NCBI RefSeq assembly: GCF_900167105.1
Contig: NZ_FUXE01000002.1
Span: forward strand, 1-64,000
DNA from: Porphyromonas circumdentaria
GTDB taxonomy: Bacteria; Bacteroidota; Bacteroidia; Bacteroidales; Porphyromonadaceae
DNA length: 64,000 bases
Reading direction: 5' to 3'
Under the pieces are notes generated by a model. The model ran no database searches. It saw nothing but the letters and a program-made list of their open reading frames with translations, and was not told the DNA's origin. The translations under genes were made by a program, and so were the position numbers. Positions 46,308-56,631 of the stretch are shown here, piece by piece; position 1 is the stretch's first letter, and each line of letters begins with the position of its first letter.

Positions 46308-47282
46308 TCAACCTCTACGCATAGACTTTTGTTGTAGTAAAAAGAGTTTCCACACAAAAGAATAGGGCATAACTCTCGCCAAATTGAAAAGCAGTTTAAT
46401 TTTTCTATTAGAGGTTACCCTTAAATAGCTACGTAAAGTTGCGTTTTGCAAGAAAGTAGTGAAAAATTCCATTGCTCCTCTCTTGTCGTTATACCTACGA
46501 TAAAGCCCAAAAGGAGCCTTTACTACGTGATCCACCCTTGTAAGAAGGGCTGAATGAGGACTTTGCTCATAAAAAGAAAAAAGACTTTCGGCAACAGTTA
46601 ACAAATCTCTACAACGCTGAGGATTATATACCATCGTTATAGATCCCGTACGCTTTCGGTAGTGATAAACAGGAAAGGAAGAGTAAGAAATCTTAAAGGC
46701 TTTGTAAAGAGCCCGAGGCAAGAACTCCTCATCTTCATGCATAATTCTTGGATAGAAGCTAATCTGGTATTGGACCAAAAAAGAACGTCGAAATAAGTAA
46801 TGATGTACTGCTATAAAGAGAGACGTATCCGCCAAATGCTCCACGCCACTGCGAGAGATTTGATTTTCTGCATACTGTACAGAGATTTGACTACGCCCAT
46901 TCTCCCCAAACTCTACTCCCGAGAGTGCCAACATGTCTGGACATTTCTCTTCCAGGAGCTTTTTTTTCAAGAGAGCTAAACTATTGGGAGCTATAAAATC
47001 ATCAGAATCGACAAACCATACATACTCCCCTCGTGCCTTTTCCAGCCCTGCATTGCGGGCTTCACTTAGCCCCTTGTTTTCTTGATGTATCCAATAAGCA
47101 TTGGGAAGCTTATGGAGCAACTCGTTAACGATAGCTACACTTCTATCTTGCGAACCATCATCAATAAGGATCACTTCATACTCCTCAAAAGGAATCCCTT
47201 GAGGTATCAAGGAAAGAAAAGCCTCTTTTACAAAAAGCTCTACATTATAAATGGGTAGAATAATCGAGAAAAAAGGAGCCAT
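46308..47282 (-). CDS. Glycosyltransferase family 2 protein
   Basis: A 324-residue GT-A fold enzyme: FSIILPIYNVELFVKEAFLSL at the start, EVILIDDGSQDRS, ENKGLSEARNAGLEKARGEYVWFVDSDDF with the metal-binding DSD near residue 93. It moves a sugar from a nucleotide donor to a growing glycan; donor and acceptor are unknown. No membrane helix, so it is cytosolic or peripheral. It is the third gene after tamB and tamL, only seven bases downstream, so it is probably co-transcribed with them. Confidence 0.9.
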   Translation of the reverse strand: MAPFFSIILPIYNVELFVKEAFLSLIPQGIPFEEYEVILIDDGSQDRSVAIVNELLHKLPNAYWIHQENKGLSEARNAGLEKARGEYVWFVDSDDFIAPNSLALLKKKLLEEKCPDMLALSGVEFGENGRSQISVQYAENQISRSGVEHLADTSLFIAVHHYLFRRSFLVQYQISFYPRIMHEDEEFLPRALYKAFKISYSSFPVYHYRKRTGSITMVYNPQRCRDLLTVAESLFSFYEQSPHSALLTRVDHVVKAPFGLYRRYNDKRGAMEFFTTFLQNATLRSYLRVTSNRKIKLLFNLARVMPYSFVWKLFLLQQKSMRRG

Positions 47283-47289
47283 ACAGCTA

Positions 47290-49626
47290 TTAAAAAGGAT
47301 AACCTATCGCAAAGTGAAAACTCAATGCATCTCCAAAAGAGGGGATATTGTAATAACCTTTACGAGAAGTTGGGTAAGGTAAATGTAACCCCATCCCCGT
47401 ATCAAGACGTATCACTAATAGCCCGAGATCGTAACGAATACCTACTCCCGTACCCAAAGCAATCTGATCGAAAAAGTCCGATGCGCTACGTATTTCCGAG
47501 AGGGCACCACCCATACGGCTCTTATCTTCACGTAAAAGCCATATATTCCCAGCATCTAAAAAGAGTGCACCATGCAAGCTCCCCAACAAACGAAAGCGCC
47601 ACTCAAGATTGGCCTCAAGCTTAAATTCTCCCACCTGATCTATAAAAGCATACCGACCTTCGGATGGGATATAACGTCCAGGTCCTATGCTGCGAACTGA
47701 AAAAGCTCGTACACTATTGGCTCCTCCCACATAAAATTGCTCACTATAGGGAGCTATTACACTATTGCCATAGGTGAATATACCACCCGTAGACAATCTC
47801 GCAGCAATAGACTGCTTTGGATTAATTTGATAGGTATAGTGTACATCTCCCGTAAGCTTTACGTACTGTGCAAAAGGGATACCAAAGAGTTCTTTAGTTG
47901 TATCGTACTGTTTACCCGAGAGAGTGTATAGAAGGTTTATCAAATTACCAGCTTCAGAGACAGAGTACTCCATCCATAAGTGGTGAGACCCCCTATCTTC
48001 AAGTATGTCATCAAAGGTGTAGGTATAGGCAACCTCTGGTATAAATTGATTACGAAAACTAAGCCCAAGAGCCGTATTGTTGGCCAATATATCGTTAAAC
48101 TCATCGGTACGATGACTTAGAAGATTGTACTTCAAGCGAAGTGGAACAATCGTATGCTTGTGATGCATCCAACGATTGAACATATAGGTCGCCGAAAATC
48201 CTAAAGAGAGCATTCTAAAATAGCGCGCTCTATGCAACATAGAAGCCGATAGAGTAAAGTCTGTCGTGGTAGGGAAAGAATAGAGATTGTCGCTTAACCC
48301 TGGCAAAAGGATAGAAGGAGTCGAAAGAGAGAGGTCCATACCCAGCTCATAACTATTCAATCCTAAGCGAGAGTCGAATATATGCTTGAAATCTTGCCAC
48401 TCATACGATCCTATCAAAGACATAGAGAGACGCTCGCCTCCACCGAAAGCATTTCTTCTCGCAGCCGACCAAGCCAATCCTGGACCTCTAAAGGCATTAC
48501 TCTTTAATTTGAAAAGAGCCTCCAAAGAAGTATCCCATGGTTTATCTACATTGGTAGATATGTGAAGATTAAGAATATGATTTACCGTATCAACGGGGAA
48601 AAGTGTCAAATTGGTCGAAGAGAATGCCCCCAAGCGACTTAGAGCTTGTAGCGTGTTTTGTTCGTTGGTTTGTGCGTAGTAGGAAAGAGGTTTTAAGAAG
48701 ATACGACGGCTTAACACAGTCCTTCGCACAGGGAGTGTTCCATTATAACGAAGCTTAACTCCCTCAAAAACTAAAGAATCTCTCAACTCTTCCCCCGTTT
48801 CTCTCTGAACAGAAAGCGTGACGGAACCTATTTTCCACGGATTTAATGCACGCGAACGAATACCATCTTTCAGGCGTACACGCATCTGCACCTTACCTGG
48901 ACTTGCAATTGTATCCGCCTCGTAGGCTAAGGCCTCTGGAGAGAAATAGTAATGTCCATGGTTTCTTAGGTAAGAAGATATCTGAAAACGATCCAATTCG
49001 ATAGCTGCTAAATTGAACTGATCTCCTACCTTCAGCAAAGAAGCTCTTTCGTGATCATAATACTTGCCCTCGGGGAGAGACCATTTCGGTAGATATGAGA
49101 TGGAATCGTATGGGTAAGGTTCGCCCACATTCATGGTATAAAAAACCCTTGCCTTAAGAGAGTCTTTTTCTAAGAAAGCGACACTATCAGTCACATAGGC
49201 TTGAAAAAAGCCATGTTCTTTAAGAGAGTTTTCTGCCAACTGCGCACGCAATGTAGGGCTTACAGTACTCAAAAGGACTGGTTCGGAACCAAACATACTG
49301 TAAATCTTCCGCCCCCACCAAGAGGAATCTTGGGCAAAAGAGTTATGTACCCATAGCCCTGGCTGTATAGGAAGTCGGTATCGAGAACTACCGAATAGAG
49401 AGCCATTGGGAGGCACGTTCAGATGAGACTCTGCCACGGCAATAGCTTTTTTGGTCTCTTTAGATTCTCCCTCGGTTATTATCTTGTTCTTTCCCCTACC
49501 TATATAGAGATACTCTCCAGAGGGGAGATTGGCGGTTGTAGAACAACCTATAAGGAGAAAAATAATTCCCCAAATAGATAATAATTTGAAAGAGTTATGC
49601 CAACAATTATTGCTCATCTTTGTCAA
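47290..49626 (-). CDS. TamL-type outer-membrane lipoprotein (BamA/TamA superfamily)
   Basis: A 778-residue Omp85-family protein with a lipoprotein signal (LLIGCSTT, lipidated C28). Bacteroidota use a lipoprotein version of TamA called TamL beside TamB, and this matches. POTRA-like domains cover residues 60-400 and a 16-strand barrel the C-terminal half, with the Omp85 signature FYVGGANSVRAFSVRSIGPG near residues 640-660 and the closing strand LSFHFAIGYPF. It should help insert proteins into the outer membrane with TamB. Its start overlaps the 3' end of tamB by 20 bases; an ATG three codons later is an equal choice. Confidence 0.9.
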   Translation of the reverse strand: MTKMSNNCWHNSFKLLSIWGIIFLLIGCSTTANLPSGEYLYIGRGKNKIITEGESKETKKAIAVAESHLNVPPNGSLFGSSRYRLPIQPGLWVHNSFAQDSSWWGRKIYSMFGSEPVLLSTVSPTLRAQLAENSLKEHGFFQAYVTDSVAFLEKDSLKARVFYTMNVGEPYPYDSISYLPKWSLPEGKYYDHERASLLKVGDQFNLAAIELDRFQISSYLRNHGHYYFSPEALAYEADTIASPGKVQMRVRLKDGIRSRALNPWKIGSVTLSVQRETGEELRDSLVFEGVKLRYNGTLPVRRTVLSRRIFLKPLSYYAQTNEQNTLQALSRLGAFSSTNLTLFPVDTVNHILNLHISTNVDKPWDTSLEALFKLKSNAFRGPGLAWSAARRNAFGGGERLSMSLIGSYEWQDFKHIFDSRLGLNSYELGMDLSLSTPSILLPGLSDNLYSFPTTTDFTLSASMLHRARYFRMLSLGFSATYMFNRWMHHKHTIVPLRLKYNLLSHRTDEFNDILANNTALGLSFRNQFIPEVAYTYTFDDILEDRGSHHLWMEYSVSEAGNLINLLYTLSGKQYDTTKELFGIPFAQYVKLTGDVHYTYQINPKQSIAARLSTGGIFTYGNSVIAPYSEQFYVGGANSVRAFSVRSIGPGRYIPSEGRYAFIDQVGEFKLEANLEWRFRLLGSLHGALFLDAGNIWLLREDKSRMGGALSEIRSASDFFDQIALGTGVGIRYDLGLLVIRLDTGMGLHLPYPTSRKGYYNIPSFGDALSFHFAIGYPF

Positions 49627-52600
49627 CTTGTTCTGTGGGTGATGAAGTTGTTTGATTCTGTTCTGTAGGGGAAATAGACTTAACCACTCTCTTTTTCTTT
49701 GCCTCTTTCTTGAAAAGCTCCAAAAGATTGTTCAATTTTCTACGAAGCACATATCCCACGCCCGTTTCCGTTACAAGCCCCTCTAATAGATGGTCATTGT
49801 TTCTCTTGTGGAACAGACGTACATACTGGCGCCCTGAACGATCTAATTGATACTCCAGAGAAAGATTATCGATAAAAGTTTGCTCATAATTTGTCGGGAG
49901 GTTTCCCGTACCGACACGTCCCCCAACAGAGAAACGCAGGCGATCATTGTAGAAACGTCGGCTAAAGTTATAAGTGTAGTCTGTATAGGCTCTACCCGAC
50001 TCTGCCGCATCGTGCAACTCCATGCCAAGATCTAAATCGGTTCCTTGGAGCAACTTCCCAGTAAGACTATTCAATTCACTTACCGCTAAACCACTTAGCA
50101 TCTTTTGCATATTGGTAGGTGTTGCATCGGAAGCCAAGAAAGTACCTGTCAGCATCAAGCCCAAAGCCTGTTTACCCCGCTCTTCCTTATTCATCGTCGC
50201 CAACTTACCCTGTAGGGAAAGATCCTCTGGAGCCGAGAGATCAAAGCCTAAATCAATCTTGTCTACCGTCTCTTTGGCTACAATCTCTACGTCGAAGTTT
50301 ACCTTACGGGTAGCACCTCCCTCTGTAACATTCGCCCGCACCCTCTGTTTGGCCACAAAATCAATGTAGGGATTGGTAACACTGCCATTCCACTGGATAT
50401 AACTATCAGGGTCTATAACAAAATCTTTACGCCCTACAACTGGGAAGTTATAACGCACATCTCCCCCGCCTTGTAGATTATACCTACCCGTTAAACTCAT
50501 CTCTCCAAAAGGCGGATACACAAAGTGCAAATCGCCCCCTCCCATCACTGTAACATAATCTTGGTGATCTGGAGACAAATCAACACTCAAGCGTACTGAA
50601 GGTGCCACATTGATGTGAAGCGTTAAATCCATTCCTCCCAACGAAATGGGGTGACGTTGTCTCTCCCAAGTATCTAGCGTATCGGAAAAATCTGTAAACA
50701 TTACGACATCTGAAAGCCTATCTTTAGCTTGAATCGCAGATTGTGTATATACGTAGGTTACATTGGTTCCTCCTAAAATGTCTACCTCTCCTCTTACGCG
50801 AGGTTTCATAACATTGCCACGTACAGAAAGGTCTACCGAAGTTAACAGTTTACCATATAATAGTTGTCCTCTCTTATACTTGCTATTGATAAGCTGTACA
50901 TCTTGCCCTCTCACACTCAAATCTGTAGTCAAAGCCTCTGGTCCCAGCAAGGTAAGATAACCGTCGACAACAAAAGGCTGCTGGGCATCTGCATTGCTCA
51001 ACTGCAAATTATCGAAAAGCAACTTACTATCCAAGAACCGAATAGGAGGGGTGGTAATGGCAAATGTATTCCCCACCATGGGTAAATAGAAAGTAGCTCC
51101 CTCGGGGATAAGCTCCCCATTAAGCAGGATATTATCAAATGTTCCTTTGGCAGACAGATTACCCTTAACCTCTCCCTGCAGGGAGGCCAAGTTTGCTCCA
51201 ATAAACGGATTCGCTAAGGAGAGAGGGAAGTTCTCTATTTGAGCTTTGAGGTTCAGGGGCATCTCTTTATCCTCGGAGTGGTATTGCCCCTCTGCCACAA
51301 GGGCTAAATTACCATCGACAGAGACGTAAGCATCTACAAAATGTCTGCTATTATCACGTGGTTCGTAGAATGTAGCAATACTAATATTACCAACACGACT
51401 GGCATCGTAGGTAAGGTCGTTAATCGAGATATCGCCTACCACACGGGGCAAATCGTAAGTGGGATCTATCTCCAATCTCAAATCGGCAAACATATACCCC
51501 TCTATCGTAGTCTTACCCAAAAGATGGGCTATATCCGAGAGTTGCAAGCGTTGGAGATTCATGCTTAACCTGCGGGTATTCTTTGCATTTTCATCTTCCA
51601 GAGAGTGTAAAGAGAGCTTGGCATCTTGCAAACTGGTAAGGGTTAGATTGGCCCATAGCTCCTTCTGGGTTGGATTGAAAAAGAGCGCATTATGAGGGTT
51701 AGGATTAAGTTGATAACCCGCGACTATAATGGGAGTGTCCTTGAATGTCAAACCATAACCCGAAGCATTTTTGAAAAGAATTGCTTCCAGAGAATAAGCC
51801 TCCTCTCCCTCTTGCAATAGATGGGTAGTAATATCTACTGTACGGAAGTCACTTAGAGCTCTCAGATAAAAATTGAATGGTTCTTGATTTCTATATCTTT
51901 TCTTATTGGCACGTATATCGGCACGAAGGTATTTGTCAAGCAATTCCCCCTCTCCGGGTCTCTTTACAGCACGTATGGGCTGCGTATCGGGCCAAGTAAA
52001 ACCACTCAAAGCGTCATACACGGCCTCGGAAAGAGAGGTACGTTCTATCCCTTTTTCCGTACTGATACTGGCATATAGCTGGTCTATTTTCAGCGTATCA
52101 TGCCTAAAGTTATAGATATTGGCTTCTAAGTCAAGCCCTCGATTTCTGACGTTGGAGAAAAGTATTTCCCCTCTATCAATCGACATTTTATAGGGAGCCA
52201 AGATCTCTTTCAAAGGATTGTCTTTGTGGAAGTAAATATCCAAACCAATAGGCGGCAATGCATCAAGCATCGTAGCTACCGTAGAGGGAAGTAAAGAATC
52301 GACCTGTAAAGAGGGAGTAAGCTCCGATATCCTGCTCGCCGTTGCCGCAATGGAGTCTATACCTCCGCCAATATAGGCGTCGAAGAATAGGTCTCCTGCA
52401 GAGAGTGTAGCCAAGACCGTATCTGGAGTAGTACGTGCACGTAAAGCTAAAGAGTCGTAAGAGTAGAAGGTGTTGGGCATCTTCAGGAAAATATCGTTCA
52501 CCTCCAAAAGAAGAGAGTGAGAGGTTTTCCAGTCTGTCGAGAAAGTTCCACAAAAATGCCCTCCTAAATCGAGAGTATCTGCTACAAAGCCAAGACGGGC

Positions 52601-54517
52601 TAAAGACAAGGTATCTAAGTGGACATCCAAATCTCCTTTCAAAAGAGCATCTTGTAGTAGAGCATCAAGGTTCATAACAACAGAAGCCCCTGGATTATGA
52701 CTATCCATCTTGAGAGCCAAAGCTCCTGACTTTAGGGATAAATCGAGTGTTATATCGCTTAAAATCACCCCATTATAGTTCAATTGGTATACATCTAAAT
52801 CGGCACTGGCAAAGGTCTTCGGACTCATTACATCAAATCCTGCCCCCTGCATCTTAAGAGCCATACTAACCGTACCAATAGAATCCTTTGGGAGGAAAGA
52901 ACGAACGTTAAGCTGGGTAGAGTTGAGCGTTATATTGTAAGCCTCCTGAGGTAAAGAGTAGAGAGCATCTAACGAGATCTTTCCATCCTTGCGGGTTTGG
53001 AGTTGGCTCTTCAAAGCATATCTCCCATTGGAGATATTGACCTTGCCTTGGAAGTTCATCGCTTCTGGGAAAGCAAAACGCCCCTTTAGCCCCGAACCCA
53101 TTAGAGGATACAAGAGATAGGCTTTTCGTTGTGCCTTAACATTGACACTTAAATCTGCCAAGAGCTTTTGCGGTGCGAAAAACTCTCCGACCTGTCCCTT
53201 TAACTGCAACTCTACTATCTCTGGTAAAGAGAGCGCAAAAGTTTCGATATCGAGATGTTTGACAGTTCCCTCTGCCTCTATTGCAAAATCAATAGGAGTA
53301 TCTAAAATAGGGTATTTCCCGCCTATGTATTGGCTGATATCGAACGTACTAAAGTAAAAAATATCTTCGTAGCCCAGAGAACCTTTTAACTGTGCTTTTA
53401 TGAGCGATGTTTCATCTCCCTCAGTAAAAATACTCAAGGGAAGCCGAAAAGAACCCGAAGCACGTGTGTAGGGAGTGAGCAGAGAGAAGTCTTCTAACTC
53501 TATCAAGCCATCCTCCATAAAAAACGCACCCCTAAAATCGGTTACACTTGCTCCCGAACGCTCTCTAAAACGGGCATGCTCTATATCCGCTCTTAGAAGA
53601 GTATTTTGCTGTACGAGTTTACTCCCTTTTATCTCTAAATCCCGCGCATAGAGATGGGTATAATCGACAAAAGGAACCGTAGAATAGATGGTGTCCTGAG
53701 CGTAGCTTGCCTCCGAAGCCCTGAGAGAGACATGACGTCCCTCTAAACGAAGCGTGCCGATATCGTATGAAAGTTCGTCAACCTCTCCCTTATCAATTTG
53801 GGCATCTACAAAGAGTTGGGTAAAGGGCATCTCTATATGGAGCCGAGACTTTACGAGATCGACCCTATTTACTGCTATCTTCCACAAAACGGGTTCAGGA
53901 TTGGGATTGGGAACAGTATCCACACTAAATAGAGAGAAAGAACCTTCCTCAAAGAGTAGAGCCCCCACATCTACATTTTCTTTGCGCAGATTTACAGAGA
54001 GAGGACCGACCTCTATATTACGGGCATCTGCCTTCATAATCGTGGTGCGGGCAGAGTCTGGGAAGAAAACCCTCACATCTCTAACCGCCAAGTATCGGGT
54101 CTCAATCTGCCCATTAAACAGAGGCATAAGAGGAACAGAAGTTTCTAAATGCCCCAAGCGTAGTAATGTATCGCCCTCTGCGGTTACTACTTGAATTGAC
54201 TTAAGAGAAAGATTGAGCGGAAACTTTAGGCGCAAAGCTCCAATCTCTAAATCCATTCCCGTAGCACTCTCGACTTTCTCTTCTACTATCCCCACAACAA
54301 ACCTTTGGATAGGAGGAATATAGAGAAGTACAATAAGTAATACGATTAAAAGAATCGGGGCTAAAAGAAGGCCTAAAAGCCACCGACGTATCTTAGTACC
54401 TACACGCCCTCTAATGGGCTTTTCTTCCCTACCATTTGTCGACAAGGAAACCTCTTCCGTCACTTGAGACCCGACAGAAGAGTTATTTTCATGCTGCTCT
54501 TTTTGCAATTCGTCCAT
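49607..54517 (-). CDS. tamB: TamB-like translocation and assembly module protein (DUF490)
   Basis: A 1636-residue protein with one N-terminal membrane helix (about residues 45-68, LLLAPILLIVLLIVLLYIP) and a very long beta-rich periplasmic chain typical of AsmA/TamB proteins that form a hydrophobic groove. The C-terminal DUF490 domain covers about residues 1150-1550 (GEVDILGGTNVTYVYTQS, GRYNLQGGGDVRYNFPVVGRKDFVIDPDSYIQWNGSVTNPYIDFVA, LMLTGTFLAS). The end is basic then Thr/Ser/Glu-rich. With TamL it bridges both membranes; TamB relatives also transport phospholipids. A -7-like TACTTTTG lies only 11 bases before the start, which would leave a very short leader. Confidence 0.93.
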   Translation of the reverse strand: MDELQKEQHENNSSVGSQVTEEVSLSTNGREEKPIRGRVGTKIRRWLLGLLLAPILLIVLLIVLLYIPPIQRFVVGIVEEKVESATGMDLEIGALRLKFPLNLSLKSIQVVTAEGDTLLRLGHLETSVPLMPLFNGQIETRYLAVRDVRVFFPDSARTTIMKADARNIEVGPLSVNLRKENVDVGALLFEEGSFSLFSVDTVPNPNPEPVLWKIAVNRVDLVKSRLHIEMPFTQLFVDAQIDKGEVDELSYDIGTLRLEGRHVSLRASEASYAQDTIYSTVPFVDYTHLYARDLEIKGSKLVQQNTLLRADIEHARFRERSGASVTDFRGAFFMEDGLIELEDFSLLTPYTRASGSFRLPLSIFTEGDETSLIKAQLKGSLGYEDIFYFSTFDISQYIGGKYPILDTPIDFAIEAEGTVKHLDIETFALSLPEIVELQLKGQVGEFFAPQKLLADLSVNVKAQRKAYLLYPLMGSGLKGRFAFPEAMNFQGKVNISNGRYALKSQLQTRKDGKISLDALYSLPQEAYNITLNSTQLNVRSFLPKDSIGTVSMALKMQGAGFDVMSPKTFASADLDVYQLNYNGVILSDITLDLSLKSGALALKMDSHNPGASVVMNLDALLQDALLKGDLDVHLDTLSLARLGFVADTLDLGGHFCGTFSTDWKTSHSLLLEVNDIFLKMPNTFYSYDSLALRARTTPDTVLATLSAGDLFFDAYIGGGIDSIAATASRISELTPSLQVDSLLPSTVATMLDALPPIGLDIYFHKDNPLKEILAPYKMSIDRGEILFSNVRNRGLDLEANIYNFRHDTLKIDQLYASISTEKGIERTSLSEAVYDALSGFTWPDTQPIRAVKRPGEGELLDKYLRADIRANKKRYRNQEPFNFYLRALSDFRTVDITTHLLQEGEEAYSLEAILFKNASGYGLTFKDTPIIVAGYQLNPNPHNALFFNPTQKELWANLTLTSLQDAKLSLHSLEDENAKNTRRLSMNLQRLQLSDIAHLLGKTTIEGYMFADLRLEIDPTYDLPRVVGDISINDLTYDASRVGNISIATFYEPRDNSRHFVDAYVSVDGNLALVAEGQYHSEDKEMPLNLKAQIENFPLSLANPFIGANLASLQGEVKGNLSAKGTFDNILLNGELIPEGATFYLPMVGNTFAITTPPIRFLDSKLLFDNLQLSNADAQQPFVVDGYLTLLGPEALTTDLSVRGQDVQLINSKYKRGQLLYGKLLTSVDLSVRGNVMKPRVRGEVDILGGTNVTYVYTQSAIQAKDRLSDVVMFTDFSDTLDTWERQRHPISLGGMDLTLHINVAPSVRLSVDLSPDHQDYVTVMGGGDLHFVYPPFGEMSLTGRYNLQGGGDVRYNFPVVGRKDFVIDPDSYIQWNGSVTNPYIDFVAKQRVRANVTEGGATRKVNFDVEIVAKETVDKIDLGFDLSAPEDLSLQGKLATMNKEERGKQALGLMLTGTFLASDATPTNMQKMLSGLAVSELNSLTGKLLQGTDLDLGMELHDAAESGRAYTDYTYNFSRRFYNDRLRFSVGGRVGTGNLPTNYEQTFIDNLSLEYQLDRSGRQYVRLFHKRNNDHLLEGLVTETGVGYVLRRKLNNLLELFKKEAKKKRVVKSISPTEQNQTTSSPTEQVDKDEQ

Positions 54518-54958
54518 TATCTTTCCACAAAAGTACGAAACTATTACATTGAAACTATACTCTTTACAAAAAAGAGATTTTACCGTTAGAGCAAAAAAAG
54601 CCTGAGTAATAAGTACTTCTTTGGAGAGTGTATCAAAGAAATGGGTAAGCCAAGTTTTCTACTTTTAGAGTTCTGCCACATTATCCGATCTGCAGCTTCC
54701 CAATGTATTTACCATTTCTCACGAAGGATACCTTATTCATGGCAGATTGGTCCCTCCTTAGTATATGGAGTACATATTTCAAAGGTTGCACTTCACACGC
54801 CGATGACTTCTTTCCTTTCTGTTGATGCGCTTCGCCTTCCCGAAAGTTTATCCTATCTATTGACTTTTGCTCTCTCATCTCTGTAAGAAGAAGAAATAAC
54901 TCGATTGCACTTCTTCAAAAAGTATTCTCTATAGGTGCAAAAGTTTATTTCTCCACCC

Positions 54959-55058
54959 GCAATTCTCTATTTTCAACCTACGTATATATATATTTAGATT
55001 GGGTTTATATATATTCAAGTTGCATATACATATATTCAATCTTAATATAAAGAATTGC
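54959..55058. repeat. Intergenic palindromic element, copy 5 (three 21-bp units)
   Basis: Ends are GCAATTCTCTAT and the complement of TATAAAGAATTGC. Inside are three units of 22, 21 and 21 bases, ending at about 55042, with ATATATATATTTAGATT, TATATATATTCAAGTT and ATATATTCAATCT. Confidence 0.83.
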
Positions 55059-55298
55059 ACACTCTAAAAGAAGAAAGTTAGTAGTATAAAAGCAGAAAAA
55101 GGGTAGCTACATAGGGAAAAGTTCTCTTATGAAAATTTCTGTTTTCTCATTTTAACCTCCAACACTAAAAATAGGAACATGGAGGTTACACACATTTCCC
55201 AACCACTATCTACTTTTTTGATAGAAGATTTCCCAATCTCTTTCAGAGGTATTCTTTTTAGAAACTCTTGCTGGGTCTCTTTTTTGAATATATCGTAA

Positions 55299-55326
55299 TT
55301 GGGAAAACAGCTTTTTACTACCTTTG
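55299..55326 (+). promoter_or_regulatory. Promoter of the flippase gene
   Basis: TTG (55299-55301), 17 bases, TACCTTTG (55319-55326). Since transcription would start just after this, the coding start must be downstream, at 55375. Confidence 0.65.
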
Positions 55327-55374
55327 ATAAAGCAGAAAGATTTATCTCTTTGCCTTAGACGAATCAATAAAAAA

Positions 55375-56631
55375 ATGAAGAATAGTAGTCTCATTGCCTA
55401 TAATGCACTAAAGCTTGTAGCCTCGGGTGCTTTGGGACAAGTGGTAGCTCTTCTACTTTTGATGATTGTAGGGAGGCAATACAATGAAGAGATGATGGGA
55501 GTCTTAGGCTCTTTTCTAAGTTGGGGCGGAATCCTATCAATCGCTACAACAGGTCGCTACGAGCAGGCTATCGTCATTGCCCCCTCGGAACAAGAAGCAT
55601 ACGATCTCTATATCTGCGGTATACGTCTTAGTACTCTACTCTCCGCTGTCTTGTTTCTTGGCTCCTTGCTTATTTATTTACTCATTCCAGAGCAAACTTT
55701 AGGGGTATACATTCTGCTTCTTCCTCTATTTGTTCTTTTCACATCTTTGTATGCCCACATCTCCTCAATGGCATTGAGAAACAAAAGTTTTAACCGTCTC
55801 TCCTTGGCTCAATCTATAAACGGTGTCGGTAATAACCTGCTAAAGGTAGTTTGGGGTAGCTTTCACCCCTCTGTTATAGGACTTATATCCTCCTCCATAA
55901 CGGCTATATTTCTGGCTTTTTTCTCTTATATCCCTTTTATAAAAAAAGTTTTCCGACGCCCCGTATCGCCCCTGTCTGCATCTCTTGCTATCGCCCGTAA
56001 GTATCGGAACTTCCCTCGATATTCTCTGCCCCAAGCACTGATTGATACCCTTTTGGGGAGCTTGCTTATCCTCTTACTTCCTCTGCGTTTTGGGATGGCA
56101 GAAGTAGGCTTTTTGACCATGTCTATCATGTTGGCTCGCCGACCGCTTAATATTATCGGGGAAAACCTCGGAAAAGTTTACTTTCAACGACTGAGCGAAA
56201 CTGTACACAACGCACAGAGCATTGCTCCGACTGTACGCCGTCTACTCCTCATTACGTTTATCCTTGGTATTCCTTTGGCTCTTGCCTTAGCCTGGGGTAT
56301 GGAGTATCTTGTCCTCTTTTTTGTGGGGAACAAATGGCTCGTTTCTGCCTACATAATTCGTTGGATGCTCCCGATGCTGATTCCCAACTTTGCTGCCGCT
56401 ATATTGAATGTTATACCCGATATTTTAGGGTTTCAAAGGAGTAATATGTGGAGCCAAATAATCATGCTGGCTCTCTACACGACCGCTATCCTTTTGGGAT
56501 TTTATTGCTTCTCTTTCGAACGCTTTATCCCCTTTTTCTATACCTGCATGGCTTTTGTGCAGATAGGATACTTACTTTATTTACTACGCTTAGTGGCAAT
56601 ATATGAACGTACTATTCAAAAAAACAACTGA
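55375..56631 (+). CDS. Polysaccharide flippase (Wzx/MATE-like, MOP superfamily)
   Basis: A membrane protein of 418 residues with about 12 helices, beginning MKNSSLIAYNALKLVASGALGQVVALLLLMIVGRQYNEEMMGVLGSFLS. The layout and the motif near FLTMSIMLARRPLNIIGENLGKVYFQRLSE fit lipopolysaccharide biosynthesis flippases. It should move a lipid-linked glycan across the inner membrane. The ATG at 55324 is rejected because it overlaps the -7 element of the promoter; 55375 begins the conserved part. The next gene starts 29 bases before its stop, so the two are coupled. Confidence 0.85.
   Translation: MKNSSLIAYNALKLVASGALGQVVALLLLMIVGRQYNEEMMGVLGSFLSWGGILSIATTGRYEQAIVIAPSEQEAYDLYICGIRLSTLLSAVLFLGSLLIYLLIPEQTLGVYILLLPLFVLFTSLYAHISSMALRNKSFNRLSLAQSINGVGNNLLKVVWGSFHPSVIGLISSSITAIFLAFFSYIPFIKKVFRRPVSPLSASLAIARKYRNFPRYSLPQALIDTLLGSLLILLLPLRFGMAEVGFLTMSIMLARRPLNIIGENLGKVYFQRLSETVHNAQSIAPTVRRLLLITFILGIPLALALAWGMEYLVLFFVGNKWLVSAYIIRWMLPMLIPNFAAAILNVIPDILGFQRSNMWSQIIMLALYTTAILLGFYCFSFERFIPFFYTCMAFVQIGYLLYLLRLVAIYERTIQKNN

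Larger units (their letters stand above)
54518..55374. other. Divergent intergenic region with repeat element copy 5
   Basis: Contains the 21-bp-unit element (54959-55058) and the flippase promoter (55299-55326). An open frame at 54641-54886 has no recognisable content and is not called. Confidence 0.6.

Noticed and set aside
54641-54886. 81-residue open frame between tamB and the flippase
   Set aside because: No signal peptide or domain recognised; other frames of the same DNA look equally open. A decayed gene cannot be excluded.
55324-55374. Upstream ATG for the flippase
   Set aside because: It overlaps the -7 element of a good promoter, so it would not be in the mRNA.
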